The position numbers and the translations under genes were made by a program. A DNA stretch of 64,000 nt from Cephalotus follicularis (lineage: Eukaryota > Streptophyta > Magnoliopsida > Oxalidales > Cephalotaceae), in NCBI GenBank assembly GCA_001972305.1, contig BDDD01001627.1, positions 5,908-69,907 on the forward strand. Direction: 5' to 3'. Numbering within the stretch: the stretch's first letter is position 1; every line of letters starts with the position of its first letter. Positions 32,197 to 44,600 of the stretch are shown in pieces. Below the pieces are notes generated by a model, which saw only the letters and a list, made by a program, of their open reading frames with translations, made no database searches and had not been told where the DNA came from.

Positions 32197-33228
32197 GTGA
32201 TAACCTTCTCGGATGCGGACTATGAGGGAGTACGTCTCCCTCACGATGATCCAGTTGTGATAACTCTTCTAGTGGAACTCTTCACCATGAAGAGAATCCT
32301 TATTGACAGTGGTAGCTCGGCCGATATCCTATATAAACACGTATTTGATCAGCTGAGGATACCGGCAGACCAGCTAAAGCCCGTAAAGACCCCACCGGTT
32401 GGCTTTGCAAGCGAGATGATCCATCCTCTGGGATCCATCAACCTGTCCGTGGTTGCAGGCACGGCCCCACGCCAGACTCAGGTAGAGATGACATTCCTGG
32501 TGGTGGACACACCCAGCCCTTACAATGCTATAGTGGGGCGACCAGGTCTGAACTTGATGGAGGCCATAGTGTCTACAAGACACTTATTGATGAAGTTCCC
32601 AACAAGGTTTGGCGTGAGGGAGGTCGGAGGAGACCAACAGGCAGCAAGGCAATGCTACAAAACTTCCATCTCGGACAAGGCTCTCCCCATAGCGAACGTG
32701 GAGCTCAGAGGAGACATGGAACCAGAGCGACCGCAGCCTGTTGAGGATGTGCTCCAAGTGCCCATGGAAGAGGGCGACATTGAGAAAGTGTTCCAAGTTG
32801 GCTCACAATTTGTAGAGGCGGATAAGGGGGAATTAATAACATTCCTCCGAAATAATAAAGACGTTTTCGCCTGGTCGGCAGAGAAGGTCCCTGGGATCAG
32901 CCCAGACATAATGGTTCACAAACTAAGCGTGGACCCAGCCAGGCCCCCGACCAGACAAAAGAAGTGGAACTTTGCCCCAAAGAGGCAGCAAGAAATAGCA
33001 GAGGAGGTAAGCAAGCTATTGCAGGCAGGGTTCATAAGGGAAGTGCACTACTTAGACTGGCTAGCGAATCCAGTGTTAGTCAAAAAAGCCAATGGCAAGT
33101 GGAGGATGTGCATCGACTTCACAGATCTCAACAAAGCTTGCCCAAAGGATCACTTCCCTCTCCCAAAGATAGACCAGCTGGTGGATGCAACCTCAGGCTA
33201 CAGGATGTTAAGCTTCTTGGATGCCTAG
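32197..33228 (+). pseudogene. Tat B protease and N-terminal reverse transcriptase
   Basis: A 343-codon open frame containing the aspartic protease with RILIDSGSSADILY (D-S-G near 32305), the linker [18 protein letters not shown], and RT blocks up to LPKIDQLVDATSGYRMLSFLDA. It ends at a TAG (33226-33228) where element A has the Tyr of LDAYSGY, so one base change terminates it inside the RT catalytic motif. Confidence 0.88.
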
Positions 33229-34197
33229 TCGGGATATAATCAAATTCCCATGTACAAGCCTGATGAGGACCAGACAACATTCATCACGGACCGAGGAATG
33301 TATTGCTACAAGGTTATGCCTTTCGGTTTGAAGAACGCAAAGGCCACCTACCAACGTCTGGTGAACAAAATCTTTGAGCCTCAAATTGGAAAAAATATGG
33401 AGGTCTGCATCGACGACATGCTCGTCAAGACCCTAGCCCGGAGCCTCCACATAAAAGACTTGGAGGAAACGTTTGAGGTGCTGAGGAGATATAACATGAA
33501 GTTCAATCCATCCAAGTGCACATTTGGGGTCACCTCTGGAAAGTTCCTCGCATTCATGGTCTCTAGCAGAGGAATAGAGGCTAACCCAGAGAAGATCTCG
33601 GCGATTTAAAGCATGAGGCCTCCTCAAACCATCAGGGATGTCCAAAGATTAAATGGGAAGATTGCAGCCCTGAGCAGGTTTGTGTCAAAGTCAGCAGAGA
33701 AGTGCCTTCCCTTATTCAAAATACTTAGAGATCCCAAGGGATTCTCTTGGTCAGACGACTGTCAAGTACCCTTCGACAAGTTGATGGAATACATGGCTTC
33801 CCCTCCTCTGATCTCGAAACCCAAGGATGGGGAAGACTTGTATTTGTACCTTGCAGCCACCTTGGGCGCAGTGAGTGTAGTGCTAGTCAGAGAAGAGGAA
33901 AAAGTTCAGAAGCCAGTATACTACGTGAGTAAGGCTCTGAACGATGCCGATGGGAGGTACCCAGAGGTGGAGAAGTATGCCTATGCATTGATCATCTCGG
34001 CCAAAAAATTGAGGCCCTATTTCCAAGCCCATACAATCAAGGTTCTGACTGACAAACCACTCAAACAAGTTCTTGCCAAGCCTGACACCTCAGGCAGGTT
34101 AATCAAGTGGTCAGTCGAGCTAGGCGAGTATGATGTGAAGTTCGAAGTCAGACCAGCAATCAAAATCACAGGTACTGGCCGACTTTGTTGGAGATAA
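33229..34197 (+). pseudogene. Tat B reverse transcriptase (C-terminal) and RNase H
   Basis: The same frame continues with SGYNQIPMYKPDED, MPFGLKNAKATYQRL and VCIDDMLVKT, where the catalytic YIDD motif reads CIDD. TAA at 33607 interrupts before SMRPPQTIRDVQRLNGK and the RNase H (FSWSDDCQ, VYYVSKALNDAD, LTDKPLKQVLAKPDTSGR). A frameshift near 34165 ends the frame. Confidence 0.87.
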
Positions 34198-34731
34198 TAC
34201 ACCTACGGAGTATATGGAGGAGGACCCCTCCGAGAGCGAGAGGGGAATTTGGAAGTTATCCGTGGACGGTTCGTCCTACCCACTGGTAGTGGAGCAGGGT
34301 TAGTATTGACGAGTCCAGATGGTTGGACGTTGGAGTATGCTCTGAGGTTTAAGTTTAAAGCTACAAATAACGAAGCTGAGTGGGAAGCCCTGATAGCTGG
34401 ACTGACAATCGCAAAGCACTTGGAGGTGCAAAAGATAGAAGCCTCCAGTGATTCTCAGCTAGTGGTTAGTTTGGAAAATGGGGAGTATGAGGCCAGAGAA
34501 GACCCTATGATAAAATACTTATCCCATTTTCAGGGCATGAAGTCAGCATTCGAAATTTTAAGGATTGCGAAAGTACCCAGGGCAGAGAAGGTCCGAGCAT
34601 ACCAGTTATCAAAACTAGCCATGGCAGAGGAGTTGGAAAAAAATCAAACCGTGCTAGTAGACTACCTGGACAGGCCGACCATATCTGAAGTAGATGTAAT
34701 GGATATAGATGTACCACAGGAGCCAAACTAG
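34198..34731 (+). pseudogene. Tat B second RNase H (aRNH-like)
   Basis: After a frameshift near 34165 and another near 34270 the module reads GSGAGLVLTSPDGWTLEYAL, KATNNEAEWEALIAGLTIA and ASSDSQLVVSLENGEYEA. It ends at TAG (34729-34731) where element A has the Trp of PNWMTPF. Confidence 0.84.
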
Positions 34732-35964
34732 ATGACTCTCTTTATCAATTGGCTGAGGAACGAGATCCTGCCCGAGGACCCCGTGGAGGCGAGGAAGCTG
34801 GTCTACAAAGCAAACAGATTCCAATTCCGAGATGGGATCCTCTACAAAAGATCATTCTCTTTCCCTTGGCAGATGTGCTTGAACCCCTCAGAGGCCGATT
34901 ACGCTCTAAGGGAGGTCCATGAAGGAATTTGTGGCAATCACGCTGGGGGCAGGACATTGTCTCACAAGCTGTTGAGGCAAGGCTACTACTGGCCAACTAT
35001 GCATCAAGACGTTATAGACCTGGTAAGAAAGTGTGACAAGTGTCAGAGGAACGCGAACATAAGAAGAAGACCTTCTCAACCTCTGACATCTATCAAGGCC
35101 ACATGGCCCTTTGCACAATGGGGAATGGACTTCATCGGACCACTACCCATGGCGTCAGGTCAGAGGAAGTTTCTCATTATAGTAGTGGACTACTTTACCA
35201 AGTGGGTGGAAGCAGAACCTCTAGCCACAATTACTGAGAAGAACACGGAGAGCTTCGTATGGAAGTCAATCATCTGTAGATTTGGAGTCCCGAGGACAAT
35301 CGTCTCAGACAATGGTAAACAGTTTGATTGCCAAGCCTTCCGTGATTTTTGCAAGGAATTGAGGATAGAACATAGGCTTGCCTCAGTAGCCTACCCCCAA
35401 AGTAATGGTCAAGCTGAGGTGATCAACAGAGAAATCATTTCGGGCTTGAAGAAGCGCCTAGAAGATAGTAAAGGAAGATGGACAGAGGAGCTGCCAAGCG
35501 TGCTATGGGCGTATAGAACAACTCCTCGGACCACAACTGGTGAGTCCCCATACAGCCTTTGTTTTGGAGCTGAAGCCATGATACCGATAGAGATTGGAGT
35601 ACAATCACCAAGAGTTATACATTTTACTGAAGACAACAACGAAGAATGGCTTAGGTGCCTCCTCGACCTAGTGGAAGAGCTCAGAGACAAGGCTGCGATC
35701 AGAGTTGCAGCCTACCAGCAGAGGGTAAGCCGCAACTATAACAAAAGGGTAAGCCCCAGACCATTAAGACAAGGAGATCTAGTCCTACGCAACTCAGCCG
35801 TTGCAGATCCAACTGGTACCAGAGGAAAACTAGCCCCTACCTGGGAAGGGCCATACAAAATCAAAAGGGTCCTCCACCTAGGAACATTCAAACTTGAAAC
35901 TTTGGGAGGTAGGGAGATTTCCAGAGTTTGGAATGCTGAGCATCTGAGGAAGTATTATCAATGA
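34732..35964 (+). CDS. Tat B integrase (open frame, 410 aa)
   Basis: It is intact from a Met just after the upstream stop to the natural end WNAEHLRKYYQ. An HHCC finger runs from HEGICGNHAGGRTLSHK to RKCDKCQRNAN. The catalytic residues lie in GMDFIGPLP, VSDNGKQFD and GQAEVINREI, with D-35-E spacing counted directly. The C terminus has RPLRQGDLVLRNS and TWEGPYKIKRV. The Met is a by-product of the Trp-to-stop change upstream; originally this was part of a longer polyprotein. Confidence 0.9.
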   Translation: MTLFINWLRNEILPEDPVEARKLVYKANRFQFRDGILYKRSFSFPWQMCLNPSEADYALREVHEGICGNHAGGRTLSHKLLRQGYYWPTMHQDVIDLVRKCDKCQRNANIRRRPSQPLTSIKATWPFAQWGMDFIGPLPMASGQRKFLIIVVDYFTKWVEAEPLATITEKNTESFVWKSIICRFGVPRTIVSDNGKQFDCQAFRDFCKELRIEHRLASVAYPQSNGQAEVINREIISGLKKRLEDSKGRWTEELPSVLWAYRTTPRTTTGESPYSLCFGAEAMIPIEIGVQSPRVIHFTEDNNEEWLRCLLDLVEELRDKAAIRVAAYQQRVSRNYNKRVSPRPLRQGDLVLRNSAVADPTGTRGKLAPTWEGPYKIKRVLHLGTFKLETLGGREISRVWNAEHLRKYYQ

Positions 35965-37135
35965 TTGTAAGACGTACTGAATGAAGTTGAATTTTTCAAA
36001 ATTTGCGTTCAATATCATAGTTCCAAGTTTGCAAGGAACCGAAAGTCCAATGTTCATGTCCTCAAACCTCTGAACAGCCACCGATCAGCTCCCTCAATCT
36101 TTGCTTTACGCATCTCGGACCACGCCCCCAAGGGGGCATCCAGAGATCCAAAGCTTTCTAAGTCTTACAAAGACTAACCCTTAAAAGGAAAACCAACACA
36201 AGCCGAGGTCTCTAACAAACTGAGGTAACAGACATCCGAGAAAACACTCAAGGATGCACAAATGAAAGCCTCCTTCCGAGGAGCATACGGAAGCTTCCTT
36301 CCGAGGAACACCCCTATACTCATCAACAAAGACTCCTTCCGAGGAGCGCACCCAAAGACTTCCAAGGAAGCACTAAGACTCCTTAGGGAGCAAACACTGG
36401 TTGGAAACACATAAGAACTTGTCCAACCAGACCTAAAGTCATGACTTGAAAGGCTAATCCATGGGAACTAGCAAAGATCAAGCTCGTCGGACTAAGCACT
36501 TTAATACAAGTGTCCCTATGTGGACTGCAAGCTCAGCCGACCTGTCCTAAAACCTAATAGGTCAGACGACACTCTCCTCGACAAACCCATAGGAACTTGT
36601 CCAAGCAGACCAAGAACTTAATCTATGAGTACAGCAAAATTCTTGAAGACTAAGTTACAATTACTTAAGCGCTTTCGAAGTGAAGTGTCCTACGAGGACT
36701 GTCAAGCTTAAGTTATCTCATCTACGAAGAGTTAATGATTTGGGCTAGGCTAAAATTCCTAAGGGAACTATCAACACATGTGTGTGTATGCAAAGCTCAA
36801 GCACAATGCAAGAAACCAACCAGAGATACGATCCGAGAATAAAAAAGGTCTTCTATTAATATCTTTGATAAATTACATAAGTTCTATCAAAGCAGTGTCC
36901 AACAAGGATCACTAAGCCTAAGCGTTCACTTCCTCAATGAAGTCAGTAACTTGGGCAGAGTTAGATTTCCTAAGGGAATTGTTACCATACACATACATGC
37001 AGAGGTCAACCACACAATGCAGAAAAATTAGTCAAAGACAAAATCAGAGAGTGCAAAAAGTCTTTCTTTATTCATGAACTGAAAATATTACTTGAAAAAC
37101 TAGAAGACTATTACAAAATGAAAGCAAGCGAAAAA
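35965..37135. other. Tat B spacer between integrase and antisense gene
   Basis: No coding frame. CTTCCGAGGAGC-type modules are repeated at about 36270-36350. The stretch aligns in general layout with 15808-16956 of element A, inverted. Confidence 0.6.
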
Positions 37136-39510
37136 CTAGAGCTGAGGAGGATCTTCACGCTCAGGCAGAGGATCTCCATTCTCGGGTAGAGGAGCGAAGA
37201 AGGCTTCAACGGAAGGCAGAGGAGGAGCCTCAAATCCATAAGAGGGGTCCACTGGAGTCGATGAAGAAGGAATAGCAGGGGGGTCCAGTACAGGGTCCGA
37301 GGTCAGAGCAGGATCCACGAGAAGAATAACCAAGTCTGGTGAACCTGGAATTGACAGCTCGTCCACCATGGCAGACGAGACTCCCTCCTCTGATTCAAGA
37401 CGTAGCTTCTCTTCCTCCGCATCAATTCCCTCGGGATAGAAGTCGAATGTCTTGGCAGAGGGACCGTACACCACTCCATCCAGTGGGATGTCAGGACGCA
37501 GGGAAGAGACCTAGTTCCTGCAGGCATAGAAGCCCCGGCGGAAGTACTCGGCTGCTTCCTCAAACACTACCTCGTCGAACTCATCCGAGTTTTTGAACTC
37601 CTCCACGGAGGACCTCATCAGCTCCTTGAACTCCTCCGAGTCTTTGAAGTCTGCCACGGCCTTGTGTCGTTCCCTCCTCAGCAGTTCCTGATCCTTCCTC
37701 TGCTGGCGTTCAAGCTTCCCCTCCAGCTCAAGGCACTTCTTCCTGGTGTGTTCCAGCTCTACCTCCAGCTCCTTCCTGTCAGCCCTCTCCTCCTCCAAAT
37801 CCTCAACTGCTTGCTTCTTCTCCTCAACCAAGGACTCTTGAATTTTGAGAACCTCGTTCAGTTGAGCTTGGGCTGAGCGGGCAGTCTCTTCTAATGTAGC
37901 CATGCTCACCCTTAGCTCCCTGTCCCTGGCCACTACGGTAGAGAAGTTGTCCACCAGCAGTTGAGTATTGTTTAGAGCCTGTCAGATGAGCATATATGTC
38001 AATAACTGTGAAGAGCAAAGACTTAAGAAAAATGTCGTTTACCCTCAAGTTGCTCCGTAGACACTGGGTTACCAACTGCTCGTTGGACCATTTCTCCCTT
38101 GCCTCCATCTCCAAGGGGAAGAAGACCAGACGACTGACCGCCTGGGGGACCCCAGGAGCATTTAGGTGCAGCTTGGTGTAGTCTATGTCTTCGAACTCGT
38201 TCAGCAAGTCCTCTGCCTCCTGAGTTGGAGGTATCAAGATTGGATCCTGCGAACTTGCTCCGAGGGCAGCGACGTCCTCGACCTCCTTCCCCTTTTTGGC
38301 TCCCTCAGCACCCTTCCCCTTCCTGCTCCTCTTCACCAGAGGAACGTGCTCGTCAACGGGGGAGGTTTCGTCTGCAGTCCTCTTGCATGCCTCCTTCCTC
38401 TTCTCTGCAGTAACAGCAGGCATCCGAACAGGTGGAGGAGTCTTGGTTTGTGGCCTTGACCCTTCAGCTACGGTGGTCTTCCCCTTTTGCTTTGGCCCAC
38501 CTGCAGCAGGGGTCTTCCTCTTGTCGGTAGCTTTTAGGATGGCAGAGAAGTCACGGCGAAGAGCCATAGCTGAAAGGAGACATGAAGAGCAAGGTCAGAG
38601 ATTCAAAATATAATAAAAATGAGAATAACAATAAATTAAGGAATGGAGGAGACAAAGGCTTTATACAGCTTTCCTCTGACACTGGGGGCAAAGGACTATC
38701 TTGACCTCCCTCTCCCTCTGAGATATCCTTCTCGGCTCCATCCGAACGAGATTCTTGTCAGAGGACCACACTCAGTCCAGCCTGGAGCAGACGATCCTCA
38801 CTAATGGTGGAGTTTACATCCTCTGGCTCAAGGGCCAAGAGTTTATTAAGGCTGACCTTCTCCGCCGAGGACAGACGAGACCTCCTGTTCAAAGATTTCA
38901 TGTCCAGAGAATCGCACCAGGGAGAGAGAGTGAACCCTTCGAAGTCCTTTATCAAAAAGTATTTCTTCCTTCAGTTTTTTATGGACTTGGTAGGGTTGAG
39001 AAGAAGTTTTTTCATCCCAGAACGAGACTTGAAAAAATACCCACTCATTTTAGGTGTGGCCGAGAGGACGTGGAACTCTTTGAAAAGGTTCACTGTCGCG
39101 TCCACCTCGGACTCTATACACTTGACGAGGAAGCCGATCATGAAGCTCCAAGATTGAGGTTGAAGAAGTGAGGGATGAAGACTAAAGTTTACTAACACCG
39201 AGATGGCAAATGAGGGAATTAGAACCCTCAGACCATGATAGAGTGCCCCTTCGAAGATGAAAAAAAGACCTTCTCTACTCATGGTAACCATCCGAGGATC
39301 CAAGGGAAGGCAGTATGTTAGCCCACGAGGGAAGTTATACCTCTCGGAGAGCTTTTTCACCTTAACACGACTAAGGGTGCTCACCCCAAAACAACTTATA
39401 GAAGAAGGGGGATTAGCCCCGGCGGTGGGAGCAGCAGGGTCACCCACCGTCGCCCCAAGGCTACCTTCAACACCAAGTGGTCTCTCGGCGGTGGGAACCA
39501 CCATGGCCAA
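37136..39510 (-). pseudogene. Tat B antisense gene (Transposase_28-like, three exons)
   Basis: Exons on the minus strand are 39510-38667 (5' limit uncertain), 38569-38043 and 37978-37136. The introns (38666-38570 phase 1, 38042-37979 phase 0) correspond exactly to those of element A. Exon 1 has GLFFIFEGALYHGLRVLI, LQPQSWSFMIGFLVKC and GYFFKSRSGMKKLL. Exon 2 is Lys-rich with KRSRKGKGAEGAKKGKE and QDPILIPPTQEAEDLL. Exon 3 is a long coiled coil ending EYFRRGFYACRN, with a Pro/acidic tail. In-frame stops occur after SIKN (about 38968), at 38758 and after CRN (about 37511; Trp in A). Upstream of 39510, at the position of the H3-like start in A and C, the frame reads I-A-S-Q-E-Q-S with no Met. Confidence 0.85.
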
Positions 39511-39773
39511 GGGCTCGACCGCTAGGGGAGAAGAAGAAGAAGACCCACTGGATTGTTCTTGACTAGCGATAAACTCAAGACGAGGAAGAAGAAACTAAAA
39601 AAGAAAAATAGGAACGACATGGAACGGCAAGAAAAAGACAAAAACTTACCAAAGATTTTAATGAAGAGTGATGAAATAGGGTTATGAAAGCACAGCGAAC
39701 TTGGAAAGCTTTCAACGGCGATGTAAGTGCTGGAGATTTGAGGAGCGAAAGGTTTGCTTTGAGAAGAATACAA

Positions 39774-39782
39774 CCTTTTATA
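39774..39782 (-). promoter_or_regulatory. TATA box of the Tat B antisense gene
   Basis: TATAAAAGG on the minus strand, about 260 bp upstream of MAMVV at 39510. A GTAAGT donor-like site follows near 39650 and TTTTTTAG near 39595, suggesting a 5' leader intron as in element A. Confidence 0.55.
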
Positions 39783-40176
39783 GACCCCCACCTCGGATCC
39801 TGGTCGTCCACCTCACGCAAGATCTAACGGTTAAGAAGCGAACCGTCAAGTCATACGCGGGAAATGAAGCGACAGAGGCGGAAAATGCTCGACTAACGCC
39901 ACGTGAAAATCGTGTTCAATACGCTACTTAAATGCAATGATTTGGGCTCGCGACGCGAGGCCCGTTAGCAGGGATAGATATGGACAAGGAGGCAGACTTC
40001 GATCCTCTACTGAGGCATATTTAGCTTTGCGCAGAGGATCGTCCAAACCAATACCTTCGATCTCGGCTCACTCGTGAATGAGAAAGCTAGCAGGAAGCTC
40101 TGCAGAGGAGTCTGGCCCGAGCCACGGCTCTCAACTCTGATCCTCCTCCTCTGACCAAGGCCAGAGAAGAAGGACC

Positions 40177-40187
40177 AGGGGGGCATA
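40177..40187 (+). other. Tat B polypurine tract
   Basis: AGGGGGGCATA directly before the 3' LTR, identical to the tracts of A and C. Confidence 0.85.
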
Positions 40188-41214
40188 TGATATGGAAAAA
40201 ATATGTTTATATTAAGAAGGACACATGTCCTCCTTGGATAAAGCCACGTGTCCAGAGATTTCTTTTTTGAAGCTCACACGAACATGGATCAGAGGAGGCT
40301 TAGTAAGGCGACTCATAGTAGCAAGTCAGCAGACCCTCGCCAAACACCAGGGCTGAGGAGAGCTAGCTTGACCAAGAGCGCACCGCAGGATGACCGTGCC
40401 GAGGACCTCCTCGGCCCGGGGAGCTTACTTAGGGTACAGATCAGAGGACCTCCTTCAGTGCACCAGTGCCGAGGACCTCCTCTACCCGAGGTGTCTATCG
40501 GACACATAGCAGAGGACGTACCCGCGCTGCACAGATACCGAGGACCTTCTCCTCGACGGTATCCAGAGAGACCTCATCCTCGGATGAATGGTAGAGGACC
40601 CGGCGTCCTAAGCGTACGCCACTGAGGAAACACCAGAAGATGAAGACCTAGGAGCGAAAGGGGAAGCAAGAGGCCCATCACCTCGGCAACAGTACCATGG
40701 TTCACTTTCTCGGCAGCCCTGTGGCAGAGGACCCCCACTTCGTTTATGGGATAAGGGCATGAAATCTGCCTGATTTCCTGGGATTCGCCTTCATCTAAAT
40801 AAAGAAGTAGTGGTATAATGAACTACCAACAAGGAAAGTGGCGGCATATTTGGCGGAGATCAAGGGAAATGACTGAGATCCTCGGCATTTCCTTAGGGGA
40901 CAGTTATCACCTCCTCATTTCACGCTCAAACAGTTACAGTCCGGCACTATAAATACTAGTTCAACAGTCTGAACAAGGGTCAGCCATTTTTACTTTAAAA
41001 AAGAACCTTATCTTCACTGTGCAAAGGCCTAACTTGAGCGTCGGAGTGTCCCCGAGAGAACAACCTCCTGGACCTTCAACGTGTTTGTTCCTCTATGCAG
41101 GGAAAGTATTAACAGCCATCTTCTACCTTTTCCTAGCATAAAACCAGCGTTTCCTTAAACAAATCAAGCCCTTACACGTGGGGTACTGTTGAGGAAATGA
41201 TTTTTGTATCAACA
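40188..41214 (+). repeat. Tat B 3' LTR (1027 bp)
   Basis: TGATATGG...ATCAACA, with the TATA box at 40948-40955 and the U3 GCCGAGG repeats at about 40395-40560. Confidence 0.92.
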
Positions 41215-43399
41215 GATATAAAAAATATAAATCCTACATTGGAGAGTGTCATCGGAGAGTATTGTCAGAGAATAAACTTTAACACTAGTTTTGATATACA
41301 TATTTGAGAAAAAGATACCTGAAACATTTGCTTTAACATGTGTCTTTAGTTACAGATCACGGTTCAACTATATCTTTCATGAATTATATATCTTTACATG
41401 GTATAAAAAACAAACAAAAGTTACGTTTTATTCCTATATTCATAACTCAATTTCACAAAACTTTGTTTCCAACTAATCAAAGAGTCGCTATATGTATGAA
41501 TTTGTCACTTATTCTTGGAGTTAATTATACAAAGGTATGATATAAGTCTAAGTCTAGTAAAACATTGATGGGGAATGGGGATTATAGTAACCTAAGCACA
41601 AGAAAGCAATAGACGCATCAAAGAAACAAAGATGGGCAATAGATAGTTGCCATTTAATTTGTTGAAAAGAACATCAAGTTTAATTAAGTTGTCAATTAAC
41701 AAACTAAAAGGAGAAAAGATTCCAAGAAGAGTAGAGTGTGCCCCACTTTTTTTTTTTTTTATGTCTTCCATTTTGAAACAAACACAACCATTTTACACCA
41801 TAAGTCAATTTGTAGAGAGTGCGATGGTATATATTATTATGACAAAAATTGGTGGAAGATATATGTCCACCTCAAGATTGATTTATTAAAATCAAAGCTA
41901 TAAATGAGGTGGGTGAGTATGATTGTGATTGGAAGGCAACAGATGTATTATCTTTATAATGCCCTTCATTTTTTAACTTTTTGAGAGCCCAAAGAGGTTA
42001 TTAGTTATATTAACTATCAAACCTAGTTGCTTCAATACCAATTTGGTACGTTCAATTACTCTCTAAAAACATGGAGCAGTCGCGATATTTTTTATTTATT
42101 GTAAATGTTTATCTTTTTAGCATATAGGGGCAATTGAAGTGAACAATATTTATACTATTTTATTTGGATTAATAGAAGCCAATGTGGTACATTCAATTAC
42201 TCTCCAAAACATGAAACAGTTACAATAGGGTCAAAGGGGCAAAGAACGGCCCCAAACCAAAAAAGGGGTTGTTAAATATAACCTTTTCAGAAGAAAATGA
42301 TCTGACATCCCATAAAATCCACTTGGTTCGAATCCAACAATTTCGGATTGAGATCTTGAGTTTAGCTTTTTCTAGGTTAAAAGTTTGAAGTCAATTACAT
42401 TTAGTTAAGTTAGCTAATAAAAAACGTAAGTTTAGTTAAACGATAGTATTAATTAAAATTTTGAATTAGACAATATTCAAATTATCCGTAACCCGATTTT
42501 GGATCGTATTTTACAGATTGTCGAAACCTAGTATCTTAATTTGAAATCTTCGGATTCTTGAATTTTACTATCCGATGCAAATGCGCAATAGAAAAATCAC
42601 TTCAATCCGTTGGATTCAAATCATTTCGGGTTCTTAGGTTCTCGGGTTTTCTAGACCTGATCCAAACAATGATCCGATTGAGGAAAACGGACCATAACCC
42701 GATTAGTTTAATTTATTCGATTGGGCAATTAGTCTAGTGAGCATGACCTCGTAATTATTTTTATTAATTAGCTTGCTGCTAGTGACATTTTCTCGGTGTT
42801 TTGGTCATAACTTTCTCTACAAAATGAATTTTTATCTGAGGCCAACGGAATTGGAAACTAGACTTCCATATGTTTTCAACGCATATTTAGTTAATTTGGA
42901 GGAGTAATAAGAAAGAAGTCAACATTTTAAGGGAGAATTCAATGTGCTGGAAATCGAAAAAGCAAATAGAACTAAAACAGAATCAGGTTGACATGTTTGG
43001 AGAAAAAGGTCAATGTGTTAGCTCCTGGGCACAATAACGACTACTTTTTAAAGTGCAATAACGTGGGGGAAGACTTCCAACAGGTTCCCAATGGCAAGAA
43101 ACTCTAAGAGACTATAAATAGAGCTTTAAATCAAGTTTCCAAACAAGAAATCATCATCAAATATAAGCCTTTTCAAGAATCAAACCAAGACTCCATTGTT
43201 CATCAAATCAAGCAAGAAGACACTCATATACTTGTAACTTTTATTACTTGTTGAATGTTGTTTGTGAGAGCTCATTAAAGCAAAATCAAACATTCTAGAT
43301 GTTACTCAAACACAAACACTTATATTTTACTCTTCAAATTGAGAGATTTGTAAACAAGGGGAGTGAACTGTTGTAGGGCTTTGAGTGAAGAAGTCATTG
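41215..43399. other. AT-rich intergenic DNA, no gene seen
   Basis: No coding-like ORF or element boundary. The sequence near 42325-42335 matches a pol III B-box by chance (see rejected items). Confidence 0.6.
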
Positions 43400-43800
43400 C
43401 GGTTGAGGTCAATCACTAAAATTTTCCTCTAAGGGGACTCTCCAGGTGTACGACATTACGACTTGTACTCGAAAAACAAATCGAGGTTGTATTCAAGTGA
43501 ATACTGGTAGAAACTCAATGAGGTACCTTGAGAAGTGAACGTAAACAATATTGTGCCTAACCACTATAAATCGTATTTGCATTTCTCTATCCCTTAAACT
43601 CTTTACTTATAACAATTTACTTTCTCTATTTGATTGTTTTCATTAAAGTGAATTGCACATTGGTTGGTTAATTGATCGTGTTACTTTGCTTATTGTTTTA
43701 AATTATTTAGTTATCATCTTAAGTGATTAAATTCTTTGTGAATTTGGAAAAGTTCATATTTACAAACAATATACAATTCACCCTCCTCCTGTATATTTTC
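43400..43800 (+). repeat. degraded copia LTR fragment (related to the solo LTR at 9608)
   Basis: It shares, in order, TAGAAACTCAA, CTTGAGAAGTGAACGTA, CCACTATAAATC, CTCTATCCCTTAAA and TTGATTGTTTTCATT with 9608-10116, and the 3' border ACAATTCACC with the minus strand of 27533-28060. The ends are not defined; similarity may start as far left as about 43080. Confidence 0.6.
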
Positions 43801-43956
43801 ACAAAGTATGTACCATGTCACATAGACAAATACATACTAATGCAACAGGCAAATTCATGAGACCTCTGAAGTCCACATGAATATCCACGCGGAATAGTGT
43901 GTACAGTACGAACGCAACCATCCACTAACAAAACCAAACTTAAATACCAGGGTCGA

Positions 43957-44600
43957 TGTGACATCCGTATCCTAGTACGGTCTGTGTTTGTGGAGCCTAT
44001 GTGGCAATCTGTTTGTCTGTTTAGCGGTTAAATTTTTTTTCGGGCATTCATGACATATGCATCAAAGTATTAATAAAAATTTTACCACTGCGATTTCATT
44101 TTGATGGTTTTTCTGTATAACAGTTTTACTTTACTTTAAAATTTAATGATGTTTTACTGATAGAACTGCTGAATTCAGAAAATAAGCTAAGTGATATGTC
44201 CAATATATCCACACTCTGTTCATATCGGTTAATTTCTGGACAAAGCTATGTCCGTTTGTCTGTTGTTTCATCGTACTAGCCCTATGATTTGTTTGATTTG
44301 TGATTTTCCTCCTTCGGGAGTGTGGTTACTGAGGGCTGAGCCTATTTCATAACCTGTGTTTTTCTTTACAGGGGGTATTGTCCGATAAATGGATACCACA
44401 TGCTCGATTTTCGTAAAATTTTAAGAGTTAGAATTATTTTCAAGTTTTTCAAGAAACTTTTCTATTTTGAATAAACTTTTTGTTTTAAAATGCTTTTCTG
44501 AATCTCTGTTCTGCTGAACCTACGAGATGAGTCTCTGTTGGAAGGTTTGGCCTCGTAGTGGGTGAGACGGATTCCAGTCGGGCTGGGTCCGGGCGTGACA
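43957..44600 (+). repeat. left LTR of the gypsy derivative, internally deleted (644 bp)
   Basis: It is nearly identical to the two outer parts of 45021-46654 but jumps from CTATGTCCGTTT directly to GTCTGTTGTTTCATCG. Confidence 0.88.

Larger units (their letters stand above)
29253..41214 (+). mobile_element. Tat-type Ty3/gypsy retrotransposon B (12.0 kb)
   Basis: LTRs of about 1025 bp (29253-30277 and 40188-41214) differ by a few percent. The gene order is gag, protease, RT, RNase H, second RNase H, integrase, spacer with antisense gene, polypurine tract, as in element A, and the proteins are closely similar to A. The LTR sequence differs from A except for short shared motifs (R/U5 region and CCTCGG-rich U3). 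The flanks GAACT and GATAT do not form a clear duplication. Several single-base stops in gag-pol make it inactive, but the frame is otherwise largely continuous. Confidence 0.92.

Noticed and set aside
42325-42335. GGTTCGAATCC, a perfect tRNA/SINE B-box
   Set aside because: No A-box at the right distance, no cloverleaf and no SINE-like tail; probably a chance match.
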